The translations under genes and the position numbers were made by a program. Positions 1 through 12,216 of a stretch of DNA of 56,560 bases are shown in pieces. Where the stretch lies: assembly GCA_902571925.1 (NCBI GenBank), contig CACGDW010000004.1, positions 1 through 56,560 of the forward strand. Direction: 5' to 3'. Positions within the stretch are counted from its first letter, which is position 1; each line of letters begins with the position of its first letter. Origin of the DNA: an uncultured Pelagibacteraceae bacterium. Its GTDB lineage: Bacteria > Pseudomonadota > Alphaproteobacteria > Pelagibacterales > Pelagibacteraceae. The notes under the pieces were generated by a model. That model worked only from the letters and a program-made list of their open reading frames with translations, made no database searches and was not told the DNA's origin.

Positions 1-1990
1 CTTGAGACATTGATCTTAAATTGTTTATATAGCCAAACATATTTGCCAAAGGTACCATGGCAGTAATAACAGTTGCATTACCTCTTTGTTCTTGAGTACT
101 AATTTGTCCTCTACGACTATTTAAGTCTCCTATAACGTCACCCATATAATCTTCTGGTGTTACTACTTCTACTCTCATTACAGGTTCTAATAATTTTAAA
201 GTACCTTTTGTACAAGCTTCTTTAAAACACGCTCTGCTTGCTAATTCAAAAGCAAGTACACTAGAGTCCACGTCATGATGTAAACCATCTAAAATCGTGA
301 CTTTATAATCTATCATTGGAAATCCAGCTAAAATTCCACCATCTGAGACTGTTTCAATCCCTTTTTCTACTCCAGGGATAAATTCTTTTGGTATTGCACC
401 ACCTTTAATTTTGCTTTCAACTGATCTACCTGCTCCTGGCTCTTGTGGTTCTACAAGCAATTTGACTTTAGCAAATTGTCCTGCTCCACCACTTTGTTTT
501 TTGTGGGTATACTCAACTTCAGATGCATTTTCTAAAGTTTCTCGGTATGCAACTTGAGGTGCCCCAACATTTGCTTCAACCTTAAATTCTCTTTTCATTC
601 TATCGACAATAATATCTAAATGTAATTCACCCATTCCTTTAATGATTGTTTGTCCAGATTCTTCATCTGAGGTTACCCTAAATGAAGGATCCTCTTTTGC
701 TAATCTTCCTAATGCTTCACCCATTTTTTCTTGGTCAGCTTTAGTTTTTGGTTCAACTGCTATTTCAATAACTGGATCAGGAAACTCCATAGGTTCGAGT
801 AAAACTGCATTCTCTTCATCACACAATGTATGTCCGGTAATAGTATTTTTTAAACCTGCTAGAGCAACTATATCTCCTGCATTAGCCTCTTTAATATCTT
901 CTCTTGAGTTAGCATGCATAAGAAGCATTCTTCCAACTCTCTCCTCTTTTTCTTTTGAAGAATTATAGACAGCAGTACCAGTTTTAATTGTTCCTGAATA
1001 TATTCTAATAAAAGTTAAAGAACCTACAAAAGGATCATTTGCAACTTTAAATGCTAAAGCAGAAAATGGGGCTTTATCGTCAAATTTCATTTCCAGTTCC
1101 TCTTCACTGCCTAATTTTGTTCCCTTTATAGAGCCAATATCAACCGGACTTGGTAAATAGTTTACAACTGCATCAAGTAAAGGCTGAACACCTTTATTTT
1201 TAAAAGCTGAACCAGTCAAGACTGGAACAAAATCAAAATTTAACGTACCTTTTCTAACACATCTAATTAAGTCCTCCTCTTTGATTTCATCACCATTCAA
1301 ATAAGACTCCATTAGTTTTTCATCTTGTTCAACAGCCATTTCAACTAATTCAGTCCTATATTTATTAGAAATGTCTTTTAAATCATCTGGAATATCTTTG
1401 TATTCCCACTCGGCACCAAGTGCTTCATTCTTCCATACTTGGGCTTTCATTTTAACAAGATCAACCACTCCAGTTAAAGACGACTCTATACCAATAGGAA
1501 CCTGGACTACTAATGGCTTAGCACCTAATCTATCTCTAATCATGTCTACACATCTAAAAAAATCAGCACCAGTTCTATCTAGTTTATTTACAAAGCAAAT
1601 TCTTGGTACTTTATACTTGTCAGCTTGTCTCCATACTGTTTCAGATTGAGGTTCAACACCTGCTACTCCGTCGAATACAGCCACAGCGCCATCTAACACT
1701 TTTAATGATCTTTCAACTTCAATTGTAAAATCTACGTGACCTGGAGTGTCAATAATGTTTATTCTATGATCTTGCCAAAAACAAGTGGTTGCAGCTGAAG
1801 TTATTGTAATGCCTCTTTCTTGCTCTTGTTCCATCCAGTCCATGGTTGCAGCGCCGTCATGAACTTCACCAATCTTATGACTTTTTCCTGTGTAATATAA
1901 AACTCTTTCAGTTGTAGTTGTTTTTCCAGCATCGATATGTGCCATAATTCCAATATTTCTATATTTATCTAATGTATGAGTTCTGGCCAT
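1..1990 (-). CDS. fusA: Elongation factor G, 3' end beyond the window
   Basis: This GTPase drives ribosome translocation and, with ribosome recycling factor, ribosome recycling in the cytoplasm. The conceptual N-terminus ([20 protein letters not shown]) runs into the G1 loop AHIDAGKTT near residue 20. It is followed by the switch region RGITIT, the G3 motif DTPGH and the G4 motif NKLD. Domains II to V follow, up to a segment ending [12 protein letters not shown]. About 663 codons are present and the family has about 690 residues, so only the extreme C-terminus is lost at the left edge. The ATG lies 6 bp after the rpsG stop, with an AGGTGG ribosome-binding site overlapping that stop. It is the third gene of the rpsL-rpsG-fusA str operon. 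The identification is very secure. Confidence 0.98.
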   Translation of the reverse strand, partial: MARTHTLDKYRNIGIMAHIDAGKTTTTERVLYYTGKSHKIGEVHDGAATMDWMEQEQERGITITSAATTCFWQDHRINIIDTPGHVDFTIEVERSLKVLDGAVAVFDGVAGVEPQSETVWRQADKYKVPRICFVNKLDRTGADFFRCVDMIRDRLGAKPLVVQVPIGIESSLTGVVDLVKMKAQVWKNEALGAEWEYKDIPDDLKDISNKYRTELVEMAVEQDEKLMESYLNGDEIKEEDLIRCVRKGTLNFDFVPVLTGSAFKNKGVQPLLDAVVNYLPSPVDIGSIKGTKLGSEEELEMKFDDKAPFSALAFKVANDPFVGSLTFIRIYSGTIKTGTAVYNSSKEKEERVGRMLLMHANSREDIKEANAGDIVALAGLKNTITGHTLCDEENAVLLEPMEFPDPVIEIAVEPKTKADQEKMGEALGRLAKEDPSFRVTSDEESGQTIIKGMGELHLDIIVDRMKREFKVEANVGAPQVAYRETLENASEVEYTHKKQSGGAGQFAKVKLLVEPQEPGAGRSVESKIKGGAIPKEFIPGVEKGIETVSDGGILAGFPMIDYKVTILDGLHHDVDSSVLAFELASRACFKEACTKGTLKLLEPVMRVEVVTPEDYMGDVIGDLNSRRGQISTQEQRGNATVITAMVPLANMFGYINNLRSMSQ

Positions 1991-1996
1991 AGCTTA

Positions 1997-2467
1997 TTAC
2001 CACCTAAAATGTGCAAATGCTTTGTTAGACTCAGCCATTTTATGCACATCCTCTCTTTTTTTAACAGCAGCACCTTTTTTTTCATACGCATCATAAAGTT
2101 CATTAAATATTTTATCTGACATATGTTTATCTTTTCTTTTTCTTGCAGAGTCTACTAACCATCTTATAGCTAAAGCCTGAGCTCTTTTGCTTTTAACTTC
2201 TACAGGTACTTGATAAGTTGCTCCACCGACTCTTCTAGATCTAACTTCTACTGTTGGTTTGATATTATTAATTGCTTCATTGAATATATTAATGGGTTCA
2301 TCTTTTGATTTAGTTTTAATTTTTTCTATTGCATCATAAACAATTTTTGCAGCAACACCTCTTTTGCCATCATACATTATATTATTAATTAATTTTGGAA
2401 TAATTGTGGATTTAAATTTTGGATCTGGAACAATGTTTTTTTTAGGTTGAGTTTTTTTTCTAGACAT
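1997..2467 (-). CDS. rpsG: 30S ribosomal protein S7
   Basis: S7 nucleates assembly of the 30S head by binding the 3' major domain of 16S rRNA and sits near the E site. The 156-residue product has the usual length. It shows the family segments PKFKSTIIPKLINNIMYDGK near the N-terminus and the RSRRVGGATYQVPVEV beta-hairpin at about residues 77-92. It ends HKMAESNKAFAHFRW, as expected for bacterial S7. It starts 1 bp after the rpsL stop codon and precedes fusA, so the three are almost certainly co-transcribed. S7 is the translational repressor of this operon in enterobacteria; whether that holds here cannot be read directly from the sequence. Confidence 0.98.
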   Translation of the reverse strand: MSRKKTQPKKNIVPDPKFKSTIIPKLINNIMYDGKRGVAAKIVYDAIEKIKTKSKDEPINIFNEAINNIKPTVEVRSRRVGGATYQVPVEVKSKRAQALAIRWLVDSARKRKDKHMSDKIFNELYDAYEKKGAAVKKREDVHKMAESNKAFAHFRW

Positions 2468-2468
2468 T

Positions 2469-2840
2469 TTATTTACCTTTTTTAGTTCCGTATAAAGATC
2501 TTCTTTTTTTTCTATTAGCTACACCTTGAGTATCTAGATTACCTCTTAGAATGTGGTATCTAACACCTGGTAAATCTTTAACTCTTCCACCCCTAATCAA
2601 TACAACAGAGTGTTCTTGGAGATTATGACCTTCTCCTGGTATATAAGCTGTAACTTCAAAACCATTTGATAATCTCACCCTCGCAACTTTTCTTAGCGCC
2701 GAATTTGGTTTTTTTGGAGTAGTAGTGTAAACTTTAACACAAACACCTCTTTTTAAAGGTTGTTTTTGTAATGCAGGAACCTTATTCCTGGTTACTTGTT
2801 TAACTCTCTTTTTTTTTAACAACTGGTTAATAGTTGGCAT
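2469..2840 (-). CDS. rpsL: 30S ribosomal protein S12
   Basis: S12 lies in the decoding centre of the 30S subunit and contributes to accuracy of tRNA selection. The start is placed at the ATG giving [13 protein letters not shown], which matches the universally conserved S12 N-terminus and gives 123 residues. An upstream in-frame ATG at 2894 would add an 18-residue extension unlike the family and would overlap predicted leader hairpins. The streptomycin-contact region [13 protein letters not shown] and the second loop [11 protein letters not shown] carry lysine at the resistance positions, so the protein looks like the drug-sensitive wild type. It is the first gene of the str operon, 162 bp after rpoC, with its own predicted promoter. 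Confidence 0.98.
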   Translation of the reverse strand: MPTINQLLKKKRVKQVTRNKVPALQKQPLKRGVCVKVYTTTPKKPNSALRKVARVRLSNGFEVTAYIPGEGHNLQEHSVVLIRGGRVKDLPGVRYHILRGNLDTQGVANRKKRRSLYGTKKGK

Positions 2841-2873
2841 AATTTTTATATAATTAATTTGATTTTTGAATGA

Positions 2874-2923
2874 AATAACTGACAGGTTATTCATGGCAGC
2901 GTTTAGTACTTAACTTGGTACTA
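2874..2923 (-). promoter_or_regulatory. Two hairpins in the rpsL 5' leader
   Basis: Two perfect 6-bp stems sit in the untranslated region before rpsL. One pairs AATAAC (2874-2879) with GTTATT (2886-2891) around a 6-nt loop. The other pairs TAGTAC (2904-2909) with GTACTA (2918-2923) around an 8-nt loop. Both lie between the predicted promoter and the rpsL start, so they would be in the mRNA. They could serve ribosomal-protein feedback, but no match to the known S7 target is claimed. Short stems also arise by chance in AT-rich DNA. Confidence 0.35.
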
Positions 2924-2945
2924 CATTCCAACCAAAAATATCGAC

Positions 2946-2973
2946 AAAATACTTATTAATTTGATTTTGTCAA
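2946..2973 (-). promoter_or_regulatory. Predicted sigma-70 promoter of the str operon
   Basis: Reading the minus strand, a perfect -35 hexamer TTGACA (2973-2968) is followed after 16 bp by TATTTT (2951-2946). The site lies in the 162-bp gap between rpoC and rpsL, one of the longer gaps in this block, and would give a leader of about 100 nt. The same DNA forms an inverted repeat, GACAAAAT (2943-2950) with ATTTTGTC (2964-2971). Support is by motif only. Confidence 0.45.
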
Positions 2974-3002
2974 ACTAAAACTAGGACGTGAATTGAATTT
3001 TT

Positions 3003-6000
3003 TTATTGATTTACTTGAGTTTCAGAGGCTTCAATTTTTTCTTGCTCAGATAAAAATTTATTGTCATCTTCAAGAGCTTTTTTGTTCCATTTGTTCTTAA
3101 TATTTCCAGTACCAGCTGGCACTAATCTTCCAACTATAACATTTTCTTTTAGGCCATTTAGTGGGTCAACTTTACCTTTTATAGCTGCATCTGTAAGAAC
3201 TCTTGTTGTTTCTTGGAAGGAAGCGGCTGAAATAAATGACTCTGTTTGAAGAGAAGCTTTTGTTATACCCATCAAAACTCTTTCTCCCTTAGCTTCTAAT
3301 TTACCTTCTGATTTTAATTTTTCGTTTGTATTTTCAAATTTAATTTTATCTACTATTTCACCAGGCAAATAAGTTGAATCTCCTGAATTTTTAACTTCCA
3401 CTTTCTTTAACATTTGTCTTAAAATTGTTTCTATATGTTTATCATTAATTATGACTCCTTGAAGCCTGTAAACTTCTTGAACTTGATTAACAAAGTATTC
3501 TGTTAGTTCTTTAATTCCCAAAATTCTGAGAATATCGTGAGGTAAAGGTTGGCCATCTAATAAATATTCACCTTTTTTAATTCTTTCTCCTTGATTAAAA
3601 TTTATATGTTTCCCTTTTGGAATTAGATAATTAGAAGGTTCTGACCCATCTTCAGGAGCTATAGAGACTCTTTGTTTACCTCTCACTTCTTTTCCAAAAA
3701 TAACTTGACCATCATTTTCAGCAATTATCGCACTATCTTTCGCTTTTCTTGCTTCAAATAATTCTGCCACTCTTGGTAAGCCTCCAGTAATATCTTTTGT
3801 TTTTGTTGTTTCTTTAGGAAGTCTCGCAATAACATCTCCGGCAGAAACCTTTTGTCCATCTTTTACTGAAAGGATTGAATCTGGTACTAAATAATATCTT
3901 GCTTCATTATCGTCAGCCTTTTTAATAACATTTCCTTTATCATCTCTTAATGTTATTCGTGGTTTTAGATCAGTACTTTTTGATTGAGATCTCCAATCAA
4001 TTACAGATTTAGAAGAAATTCCTGTTGCATCATCAGTAGTTTCTTGAATTGAAACTCCATCAATAAGATCAACAAAACTTGCAATACCACTTTTTTCTGC
4101 AATAACTGGTGTTGTGTAAGGATCCCACTCACAAATTTTTGTATTTGCTTTAACTTTGTCACCATTTTTAAAGAATACTTTAGAGCCGTATGCAACTTTA
4201 TAAATTGCAATTTGTACTCCATTCTCATCCTCAATAGAAAGTTGAGTATTTCTTCCCATCACAATTAAATTCTTTTTTGAGTCTTCTAAAATATTAGAAT
4301 TTATTATTTTTAAAATTCCATTATTTTTAGTTACTATTTGTGAATCTTGTTTTACTGAAGCTGTACCACCAACGTGAAATGTTCTCATAGTTAATTGTGT
4401 TCCTGGTTCCCCAATAGATTGTGCAGAAATCATTCCAATTGCTTCTCCAACATGAACCATTTTTCCTCTAGATAAATCTCTTCCATAAGAGGTTGCACAA
4501 ACACCTTCTTTGCTTCCACATGTCATTACTGAATAAACTTTAATTGATTTTACTCCAGCAGCATCAATTAAATCACATCCTGCTTCATCAATCATAGCAG
4601 ATTTTTTAATGACAATATCTCCTGTTATAGGATTTTTTACATCATCAAATGTAATTCTTCCCAAAGCTCTTTCAGATAAACTTACAACAACATTTCCACC
4701 TTCTAAAATTTCCGAAAGTTCTATAAATCCTGGATTTTTACAATCACACTCTTTTTTTGTGATCGTTAGATCCTGTGCCACATCACAGAGTCTTCTTGTT
4801 AAATACCCTGAACTTGCTGTCTTAAGAGCAGTATCAGCCAATCCTTTTCTAGCTCCGTGAGTAGAATTAAAATATTCAAGAGCAGTCAAACCCTCTTTAA
4901 AATTTGAAGTTATTGGACTTTCAATAATTTCTCCAGATGGTTTAGCTATCAGGCCTCTCATACCGGCTAATTGTTTCATTTGTGCTGCTGAACCTCTTGC
5001 ACCACTGTCTGCCATCATAAAAACCGAGTTAATCTTCAATCCTTCAGAAGTTTTTTCTGTAGCTGAAATTCCTTTCATCATCTCACCAGCTACTTTGTCT
5101 GTACATTTTGACCATGCATCAACAACCTTATTATATTTTTCACCTCTTGTAATTAAACCTTCAGAATATTGAGTTTCATAATCTGCAATTAATTTTTTTG
5201 TATCATCTATTAATTGAGTTTTGCTCTCTGGAATAACAAGATCATCTTTACCAAATGAAATACCAGCTTTAAAAGCGTGTTTGAAACCTAGGTCTTTTAA
5301 CTTGTCACAAAAAATAACTGTAGTCTTTTGTCCACAGAATCTAAATACAATATCAATTACCTCAGAAACAACTTTTTTAGGTAATAATCTATCGACTAAA
5401 GAGAACTTTATATCTTTGTTTTTTGGTAACAAGTTTGCTAATAAAAATCTTCCCGCTGTTGATGTATATTTTTCAAATTTTTTATTACCTTTTTCATCTA
5501 CTGTTTCAAATCTTGATATTATTGTACTATGAACCTTTATTTGTCCAGATGATAAAGCAAATTCAATTTGATCTGCATCAGTGAAATAACCCACAGATTT
5601 ATCTGTCATTGGTTCTTGAGATAAATAATAAATACCTAAAATCATGTCCTGACTTGGAACAATAATAGGCTTACCGTTGGATGGGGATAAAATATTATTA
5701 GTTGATAGCATTAAAATTCTAGCTTCTAATTGGGCTTCTAAACTTAAAGGAACATGAACAGCCATTTGGTCACCATCAAAATCCGCATTAAATGCTGCAC
5801 ATGTTAAAGGATGTAATTCAATAGCATCACCTTCAATAAGTTTTGGTTCAAATGCTTGAACACCAAGTCTATGGAGTGTAGGTGCTCTATTTAGTAATAC
5901 AGGATGTTCTCTTACTATAAGTTCAAGTGCATCCCAAACAGCATTGGTTTCTTTTTCAACAATTTTTTTTGCTTGTTTAATAGTTGATGCCATACCTAGT

Positions 6001-7172
6001 TTATTAAGTCTTGCATATAAAAAAGGTTTAAACAATTCTAGAGCCATTTTTTTAGGCAAGCCGCACTCATGTAATTTTAAATCTGGTCCTACAACAATTA
6101 CTGATCGACCAGAATAATCTACCCTTTTTCCTAATAAATTTTGTCTGAATCTTCCTTGTTTACCTTTCAACATTTCAGCTAATGATTTAAGAGGTCTTTT
6201 ACCTGTTCCAGTAATTACTCTTCCACGTCTACCATTATCAAAAAGGGCATCAACAGACTCTTGTAACATTCGCTTTTCATTTCTAACAATTATATCTGGA
6301 GCTTTAAGATCCATTAATCTTTTTAGACGATTATTTCTATTTATAACTCTTCTATAAAGATCATTTAAATCAGATGTAGCAAACCGTCCTCCATCTAGTG
6401 GAACTAAAGGTCTTAATTCAGGTGGAATTACTGGTACAACTGTCATTATCATCCATTCAGGTTTCTGACCAGTTTCAATAAATGATTCAATTAATTTTAA
6501 TCTTTTAATTGCTCTTTCTTCATTCACTTTAGATTTTGTTTCTTTAATATAGCTTACAAGATTTTTTCTTTCTAAATCTAAATCTAGATTTTTTAACATT
6601 TCTAAAACAGCTTCAGCACCTATACCCGCAGTAAAAGCCTCCTCACCAAATTCATCTTGATATTTAGCTAACTCTTCCTCGTTTAAAAGTTGATTTTTCT
6701 TTAAACCTGTAAGTCCTGGTTCAACAACTATAAAGTTTTCAAAGTATAAAACTCTTTCAACTTCTTTAAGCTTCATATCCACAGCTAAAGCTATTCTACT
6801 AGGTAAAGATTTTAAAAACCAAATATGAGCAACGGGTGTTGCAAGATTAATATGGCCCATTCGTTCTCTTCGAACATTAGATTTTGTTACCTCAACACCA
6901 CATTTCTCACAGATAATACCTCTAAATTTCATTCGTTTATATTTTCCACATAAACATTCATAATCTTTGATAGGACCAAATATTCTTGCACAAAATAGTC
7001 CATCTTTTTCAGGTCTAAAAGTTCTGTAATTGATAGTTTCTGGTTTTTTAATCTCTCCGTAAGTCCATGACTTAATTTTTTCAGGACTTGCTAAAGATAT
7101 CTTAATGCTATTAAAATTTTGTGCTTCAGAAATTTCTGAATTTTTAAACAAATCTGTTAAGTTTTTTTTCAT
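3003..7172 (-). CDS. rpoC: DNA-directed RNA polymerase subunit beta'
   Basis: This is the catalytic clamp subunit of RNA polymerase. The 1389-residue length is normal for an alphaproteobacterium. The N-terminal zinc site is visible as CLC (C73, C75) and CEKC (C88, C91). The active-site loop NADFDGDQM, whose aspartates bind the catalytic magnesium, lies near residue 461. A second cysteine cluster (CDCKNPGF and CGSKEGVC) forms the usual second zinc site. The bridge helix and trigger loop region is recognisable around [13 protein letters not shown]. The gene begins 2 bp after the rpoB stop and is the last gene of the rplKAJL-rpoBC run before the str operon. Confidence 0.99.
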   Translation of the reverse strand: MKKNLTDLFKNSEISEAQNFNSIKISLASPEKIKSWTYGEIKKPETINYRTFRPEKDGLFCARIFGPIKDYECLCGKYKRMKFRGIICEKCGVEVTKSNVRRERMGHINLATPVAHIWFLKSLPSRIALAVDMKLKEVERVLYFENFIVVEPGLTGLKKNQLLNEEELAKYQDEFGEEAFTAGIGAEAVLEMLKNLDLDLERKNLVSYIKETKSKVNEERAIKRLKLIESFIETGQKPEWMIMTVVPVIPPELRPLVPLDGGRFATSDLNDLYRRVINRNNRLKRLMDLKAPDIIVRNEKRMLQESVDALFDNGRRGRVITGTGKRPLKSLAEMLKGKQGRFRQNLLGKRVDYSGRSVIVVGPDLKLHECGLPKKMALELFKPFLYARLNKLGMASTIKQAKKIVEKETNAVWDALELIVREHPVLLNRAPTLHRLGVQAFEPKLIEGDAIELHPLTCAAFNADFDGDQMAVHVPLSLEAQLEARILMLSTNNILSPSNGKPIIVPSQDMILGIYYLSQEPMTDKSVGYFTDADQIEFALSSGQIKVHSTIISRFETVDEKGNKKFEKYTSTAGRFLLANLLPKNKDIKFSLVDRLLPKKVVSEVIDIVFRFCGQKTTVIFCDKLKDLGFKHAFKAGISFGKDDLVIPESKTQLIDDTKKLIADYETQYSEGLITRGEKYNKVVDAWSKCTDKVAGEMMKGISATEKTSEGLKINSVFMMADSGARGSAAQMKQLAGMRGLIAKPSGEIIESPITSNFKEGLTALEYFNSTHGARKGLADTALKTASSGYLTRRLCDVAQDLTITKKECDCKNPGFIELSEILEGGNVVVSLSERALGRITFDDVKNPITGDIVIKKSAMIDEAGCDLIDAAGVKSIKVYSVMTCGSKEGVCATSYGRDLSRGKMVHVGEAIGMISAQSIGEPGTQLTMRTFHVGGTASVKQDSQIVTKNNGILKIINSNILEDSKKNLIVMGRNTQLSIEDENGVQIAIYKVAYGSKVFFKNGDKVKANTKICEWDPYTTPVIAEKSGIASFVDLIDGVSIQETTDDATGISSKSVIDWRSQSKSTDLKPRITLRDDKGNVIKKADDNEARYYLVPDSILSVKDGQKVSAGDVIARLPKETTKTKDITGGLPRVAELFEARKAKDSAIIAENDGQVIFGKEVRGKQRVSIAPEDGSEPSNYLIPKGKHINFNQGERIKKGEYLLDGQPLPHDILRILGIKELTEYFVNQVQEVYRLQGVIINDKHIETILRQMLKKVEVKNSGDSTYLPGEIVDKIKFENTNEKLKSEGKLEAKGERVLMGITKASLQTESFISAASFQETTRVLTDAAIKGKVDPLNGLKENVIVGRLVPAGTGNIKNKWNKKALEDDNKFLSEQEKIEASETQVNQ

Positions 7173-7174
7173 AT

Positions 7175-10100
7175 TTAGTTTAATTCCACATTTAAAGCTA
7201 AAGATTTTATTTCTTTAACTAAAACGTTAAATGATTCTGGTATACCTGACTCAAAGTTTTCTTCACCTTTAACAATTGTCTCATAAACTTTAACTCTTCC
7301 AGCAACATCGTCAGATTTTACAGTTAATATTTCTTGTAAAGTATATGAGGCACCATATGCTTCTAAAGCCCAAACTTCCATTTCTCCAAAACGTTGACCT
7401 CCTAATTGTGCTTTACCACCTAACGGTTGTTGAGTAACTAGACTGTATGGACCTGTTGATCTAGCATGAATTTTATCCTCTACTAAATGATGGAGTTTCA
7501 GCATATATATTATTCCAACTGTGACAGGTCTATCAAATTTCTCTCCTGTTCTTCCATCCCATAAATAAGTTTGTCCTGATTTTGGTAATTTTGCTAAATC
7601 TAACATCTCTGTTACATTTTTTTCTTTAGCACCGTCAAAAACAGGAGTTGATATCGCTATACCATCTTGTAGATTTTCACATAAATCTTCAAATTCATTC
7701 TTACTTAACTTGTCAATTTTTTCTTTGAAAGTTTCCTCGCCGTAAACAGATTTTAAAAAACTAGATATTTTTTGTGTCTTTTCAATTTGTTTGTTATTTT
7801 CATTGACTAATCTTCTTACTTCTTGACCAAATTCTTTACAAGCCCATCCTAAATGAGTTTCTAGGATTTGCCCAACGTTCATACGACTTGGTACACCTAA
7901 TGGATTTAAAACTATATCAACAGGTCTACCATCTTCCCTGTAAGGCATATCTTCGACAGGAACAATTTTACTAACAACTCCTTTATTACCGTGTCTTCCT
8001 GACATTTTATCTCCTGGTCTCAATCTTCTTTTTATTGCAACAAAAACTTTCACCATTTTCATTACACTTGGTAATAAATCATCACCACTTCTTATTTTTA
8101 ATACTTTATCTTCAAATCTTTCTGTAATATCAAGTTTTGCTTTATTATATTGTTCTTTAAGCTGTAACAATGTCGAAGAATTTTTCTCATTATCAACAAC
8201 AATCTTAAAAATTTCATTAATACTTAATTGATTAATAGCTTCAAAATTAAGTTTACTTCCTGCTTCAATATCTTTAATTTTCTTTGATATATTTATGCCA
8301 GATAATATTTGTGATGCTCTTTGTTTAATACTTCTTTCTAGAATTTCTTCTTCAACTATTTTGTCTTGTTGAACCTGATCAATTTCTGCTCTTTCTATCG
8401 TTATAGATCTTTCATCTTTTTCTATTCCATGACGATTGAAAACTCTAACATCAACAACAGTACCACTGCTTCCCCTCGACATTCTCAATGATGTATCAGT
8501 AACATCTATGGCTTTTTCTCCAAATATTGATCTTAAAAGTTTTTCCTCAGGTCCTGATGCCGAGTCACCTTTAGGAGTAACTTTTCCAACTAATATATCT
8601 CCAGCATTCACTTCAGCTCCTATATAAACTACACCTGATTCATCCAAATTTTTTAAAGCCTCTTCATTTACATTTGGAATATCTCTTGTAATTTCTTCTT
8701 CTCCTAACTTAGTATCTCTAGCCATTATTTCATATTCAACAATATGAACTGATGTAAAAACGTCATCTGTTACACATCTTTCAGAAATTAAAATTGAGTC
8801 TTCAAAATTATAACCTTGCCATGGCATAAACGCTACAGTAACATTTTTTCCTAGAGCTAGTTCACCAAGTTTTGTTGAGGGACCATCAGCTATAATGTCA
8901 CCAGACTTAACCTTATCACCTACTCTCACTAGTGGCTTTTGATTGATACATGTGTTCTGATTTGATCTTTTAAACTTTTGTAAATTGTAAATATCTACAC
9001 CTGATTTAGAAAAATCTGTCTCTTCAGTTGCTTTAATAACAATTCTTTTTCCATCTATTTTATCAACAACTCCATCTCTTTTAGCAACTATTGTTACACC
9101 AGAATCTAGTGCTACATCACTTTCAATACCTGTTCCAACCAAAGGAGACTCCGGTTTCAATAATGGAACAGCCTGTCTCATCATATTTGAACCCATTAAA
9201 GCTCTGTTGGCATCATCATTTTCTAAGAAAGGAATTAATGATGCGGCTACTGAAACTAGTTGTTTAGGAGATACATCAATATAATCTATAGTCTCAGGTT
9301 TTGACAATAAAAAATTTAAATTTTGTCTACAAGAAACTAATTCTTCAATTATTTTTCCGTCTTTATTAATTTTAGTGTTTGCTTGAGCAATAGTAAATTT
9401 TGTTTCATCCATTGCTGATAGATACTCTACTTCGTCTTGAACTATTCCACTTTTAACTCTTTTGTATGGACTTTCTATAAAACCATACTTATTTATCTTG
9501 GCATAAGTAGATAAACTATTTATTAATCCAATATTTGGACCTTCTGGGGTTTCTATCGGACAAATTCTACCATAGTGAGTTGGATGCACATCCCGGACTT
9601 CAAAACCTGCTCTCTCTCTTGTTAATCCACCTGGACCAAGAGCTGAAACTCTTCTTTTATGAGTAATTTCTGATAATGGATTTGTTTGATCCATAAATTG
9701 AGATAATTGAGAACTAGCAAAAAAATCTTTAAGAGAAATAGTAAGTGGTTTTGCATTAATTAAATCTTGTGGCATTGCTGACTCTACGTCTAATGTAGTC
9801 ATTTTTTCTTTTATAGCTCTTTCCATTCTATAAACTCCAATACGAGCTTGATTTTCAACTAATTCTCCTACTGACCTTACTCGTCTATTTCCTAAATGAT
9901 CGATATCATCTACTTCATCTTTTCCATCTCTAAGATCTAACATCTTATGAATTATTGCAATTACGTCATCATTTCTCAAAATTGTTATTTTGTCAGAACA
10001 CTCAAGGTTTAATCTAGAGTTCATTTTAACTCTACCTACATCTGAAAGATCATATCTATCTGAACTAAAAAAAAGGTTATTAAAAATCTGGGCTGCGATT

Positions 10101-11263
10101 TCTATTGTAGGAGGCTCACCAGGCCTTAACATTTTGTAAATTTCTGTTATCGCATCATCTTTTGAATTATTTTTATCATTAAATAATGTTGTTAAAAGAT
10201 ATGGACCCTTATTGATAGAATTAGTTATAGAGATTTCTAAAGTATGAATCTTTGCGTCTAAGATTTGCTGGATTATAGTCTCATTTAATTCTGCACCGAT
10301 TTTAAATGTACCACCTTCTTCTTCATTTACTTTAATATCTTTATGTAAGAATTTACCATACAAAGCATCCTTACTAATTAAAATATCTTTTAAACCTTCG
10401 TTAGATAATTTTTTTGCATTAAGATAATTTATTTTGTCACCAGCTTTAATTATAATTTTACCAGATTTTGCATCAATAACTTCTTCTGAAAAATTTTTAG
10501 TTTTATAGTTTTCTGGATTAAATTTTGTTTTCCATTTTTCTGTTTTTGTATCAAAAGTGTAAGTTTCACTTTCATAAAATTCATTTACAATTTCTTGTTT
10601 TGAAAATCCTAAAGCTAATAACAAAGTTGTTGTGAATATCTTTTTTTTTCTATCAATCTTAAAGTAAAGAAAATCTTTCACATCAAATTCAAAATCTAAC
10701 CAAGAGCCTCTATTAGGAATTACTCTACAATTAAAAAGTAGCTTTCCACTTGCATGTGTTTTTCCTTTATCGTGATCAAAAAACACTCCAGGGCTTCTGT
10801 GCATCTGGTTAACAACAACCCGTTGAACTCCATTAGTAATAAAAGTACCACTTCCTGTCATCATTGGTACTTCGCCCATATATACTTCTTGTTCTTTAGC
10901 TGACAAAATATCTTTAGTATTATTTTCTTGATCTATTTCATAAACAACTAATCTAAGAATACATTTAAGTGCTGAAGAATATGTAAGACCTCGTGAAATG
11001 CACTCCTCAACATCAAATTTTGGTTTTTCTAACCTGTAAGAAACGTACTCCAGTGTAGCTTTATCATTTAAATCTTCTATTGGGAAAATACTCTTAAATA
11101 CTCTATCAAATCCTTTTGATAAGTTACCTTCTGAAAAATTAAAATCAGTTAATTCATTGTATGAGTTTTTTTGAACTTCGATTAAATTTGGAATTGATAA
11201 ACTCTCTTTAAGTTTCCCAAAACTTTTTCTAATATTCTTTTTTTCAGTAAAAGATAATTGCAT
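7175..11263 (-). CDS. rpoB: DNA-directed RNA polymerase subunit beta
   Basis: The beta subunit forms half of the RNA polymerase cleft and the rifampicin pocket. The 1362-residue product shows the rifampicin region at about residues 512-575, including [20 protein letters not shown] and [10 protein letters not shown]. The aspartate, histidine and serine whose substitution gives resistance in Escherichia coli are all the sensitive form. The GRHGNKGV motif appears near residue 1089, and the C-terminal [13 protein letters not shown] segment contacts beta'. It lies 55 bp downstream of rplL and 2 bp upstream of rpoC, the standard bacterial order. Confidence 0.99.
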   Translation of the reverse strand: MQLSFTEKKNIRKSFGKLKESLSIPNLIEVQKNSYNELTDFNFSEGNLSKGFDRVFKSIFPIEDLNDKATLEYVSYRLEKPKFDVEECISRGLTYSSALKCILRLVVYEIDQENNTKDILSAKEQEVYMGEVPMMTGSGTFITNGVQRVVVNQMHRSPGVFFDHDKGKTHASGKLLFNCRVIPNRGSWLDFEFDVKDFLYFKIDRKKKIFTTTLLLALGFSKQEIVNEFYESETYTFDTKTEKWKTKFNPENYKTKNFSEEVIDAKSGKIIIKAGDKINYLNAKKLSNEGLKDILISKDALYGKFLHKDIKVNEEEGGTFKIGAELNETIIQQILDAKIHTLEISITNSINKGPYLLTTLFNDKNNSKDDAITEIYKMLRPGEPPTIEIAAQIFNNLFFSSDRYDLSDVGRVKMNSRLNLECSDKITILRNDDVIAIIHKMLDLRDGKDEVDDIDHLGNRRVRSVGELVENQARIGVYRMERAIKEKMTTLDVESAMPQDLINAKPLTISLKDFFASSQLSQFMDQTNPLSEITHKRRVSALGPGGLTRERAGFEVRDVHPTHYGRICPIETPEGPNIGLINSLSTYAKINKYGFIESPYKRVKSGIVQDEVEYLSAMDETKFTIAQANTKINKDGKIIEELVSCRQNLNFLLSKPETIDYIDVSPKQLVSVAASLIPFLENDDANRALMGSNMMRQAVPLLKPESPLVGTGIESDVALDSGVTIVAKRDGVVDKIDGKRIVIKATEETDFSKSGVDIYNLQKFKRSNQNTCINQKPLVRVGDKVKSGDIIADGPSTKLGELALGKNVTVAFMPWQGYNFEDSILISERCVTDDVFTSVHIVEYEIMARDTKLGEEEITRDIPNVNEEALKNLDESGVVYIGAEVNAGDILVGKVTPKGDSASGPEEKLLRSIFGEKAIDVTDTSLRMSRGSSGTVVDVRVFNRHGIEKDERSITIERAEIDQVQQDKIVEEEILERSIKQRASQILSGINISKKIKDIEAGSKLNFEAINQLSINEIFKIVVDNEKNSSTLLQLKEQYNKAKLDITERFEDKVLKIRSGDDLLPSVMKMVKVFVAIKRRLRPGDKMSGRHGNKGVVSKIVPVEDMPYREDGRPVDIVLNPLGVPSRMNVGQILETHLGWACKEFGQEVRRLVNENNKQIEKTQKISSFLKSVYGEETFKEKIDKLSKNEFEDLCENLQDGIAISTPVFDGAKEKNVTEMLDLAKLPKSGQTYLWDGRTGEKFDRPVTVGIIYMLKLHHLVEDKIHARSTGPYSLVTQQPLGGKAQLGGQRFGEMEVWALEAYGASYTLQEILTVKSDDVAGRVKVYETIVKGEENFESGIPESFNVLVKEIKSLALNVELN

Positions 11264-11318
11264 TTATGTTAAAATACCGATTTAATTATAACCAGTATTT
11301 AAAATTTTCCTTATTAAT

Positions 11319-11684
11319 CTATTTAAGTTCTACTTTAGCGCCTGCAGCTTCTAACTTAGCTTTAATTTCCTCGGCTTCTTTTTTTGGTACACCATTTTTT
11401 ACTTCTTTAGGTGCACCCTCTACTAAGTCTTTAGCTTCCTTAAGACCAAGAGATGTTGCCGCTCGTACTTCTTTGATTACATTAATTTTTTTATCTCCTG
11501 CAGAAATAAGCATAATCGAAAAATCATCCTTATCTTCAGCTGGCGCTGCGCCACCTGCTGCTGCTGGAGCTGCTGCTGCCATTGGAGTTACACCCCATTT
11601 TTCTTCTAGTTGTTTTGAAAGATCAGCAGCTTCTGCTACTGTCAAGCTTGATAAATCTTCTATAATTTTATTAAGGTCTGGCAT
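11319..11684 (-). CDS. rplL: 50S ribosomal protein L7/L12
   Basis: L7/L12 forms the flexible stalk that recruits translation factors to the ribosome; several copies bind one L10. The 121-residue protein has the N-terminal dimerisation helix ([20 protein letters not shown]). An alanine/proline-rich hinge follows at about residues 34-50 ([16 protein letters not shown]). The globular C-terminal domain contains [20 protein letters not shown]. It follows rplJ by 5 bp, so the two stalk proteins are co-translated. The opposite strand here also has a long open frame, caused by the alanine codons of the hinge, and it is not a gene. Confidence 0.98.
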   Translation of the reverse strand: MPDLNKIIEDLSSLTVAEAADLSKQLEEKWGVTPMAAAAPAAAGGAAPAEDKDDFSIMLISAGDKKINVIKEVRAATSLGLKEAKDLVEGAPKEVKNGVPKKEAEEIKAKLEAAGAKVELK

Positions 11685-11689
11685 ATAAT

Positions 11690-12211
11690 CTACTCTTTAG
11701 GTTGTTGTTCAGAATTTTCTGGGGTCAAATTACTCATTTTTTCTGATCGTGCAAGTAAAATACTAACTATTTTTGAAGCAGAGGCATTCAAAATACCCAC
11801 TATATTAGCCCTAGCCTCATCCAAAGTGGGTAAATTTGCTACATTTAAGACACCAGCTTGATCAAGAACCTCATTATCCATTAATCCACCAATTAATTTT
11901 AAATTTTCATTCTCTTTCGCAAAATTTGATAAAATTCTTGCTGACATTATTGCGTCCTCTCCAAAGGCAACTGCAGTTGGACCAGAAAATAAATTTGCTA
12001 AATCTTTGCACTTAGTTTTTTCGAGAGCCAATTTAGTAATTCTATTTTTTGTAATTTTAAAAATTATTCCATGTTCACGCATTTTTTTTCTTAACTCGTC
12101 AAGTTGTGGCATTGTTAGGCCTTTGTAATGAGTGACCATTATAGCTTTACTATTCTCAAACTGAGTTGTCATTTCAGAAATATAACTTTTTTTTTGTTCT
12201 TTATTCATCAT
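11690..12211 (-). CDS. rplJ: 50S ribosomal protein L10
   Basis: L10 anchors the L7/L12 stalk on the 23S rRNA and in many bacteria represses its own operon. The 173-residue product starts [20 protein letters not shown]; the second ATG (12208) is an equally possible start. The rRNA-binding domain includes [19 protein letters not shown] and [16 protein letters not shown]. The C-terminal helix that binds L12 dimers contains [17 protein letters not shown]. It sits 5 bp after rplA and 5 bp before rplL in the invariant rplKAJL order. Confidence 0.97.
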   Translation of the reverse strand: MMNKEQKKSYISEMTTQFENSKAIMVTHYKGLTMPQLDELRKKMREHGIIFKITKNRITKLALEKTKCKDLANLFSGPTAVAFGEDAIMSARILSNFAKENENLKLIGGLMDNEVLDQAGVLNVANLPTLDEARANIVGILNASASKIVSILLARSEKMSNLTPENSEQQPKE

Positions 12212-12216
12212 AATGG

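Noticed and set aside
2469-2894. Upstream start for rpsL with an 18-residue extension
   Set aside because: S12 starts universally at MPTINQL-type sequence, and the extension would run through the leader hairpins.
11266-11688. Long plus-strand open frame opposite rplL
   Set aside because: It mirrors the alanine-rich rplL coding sequence and has no family resemblance; rplL is certain.
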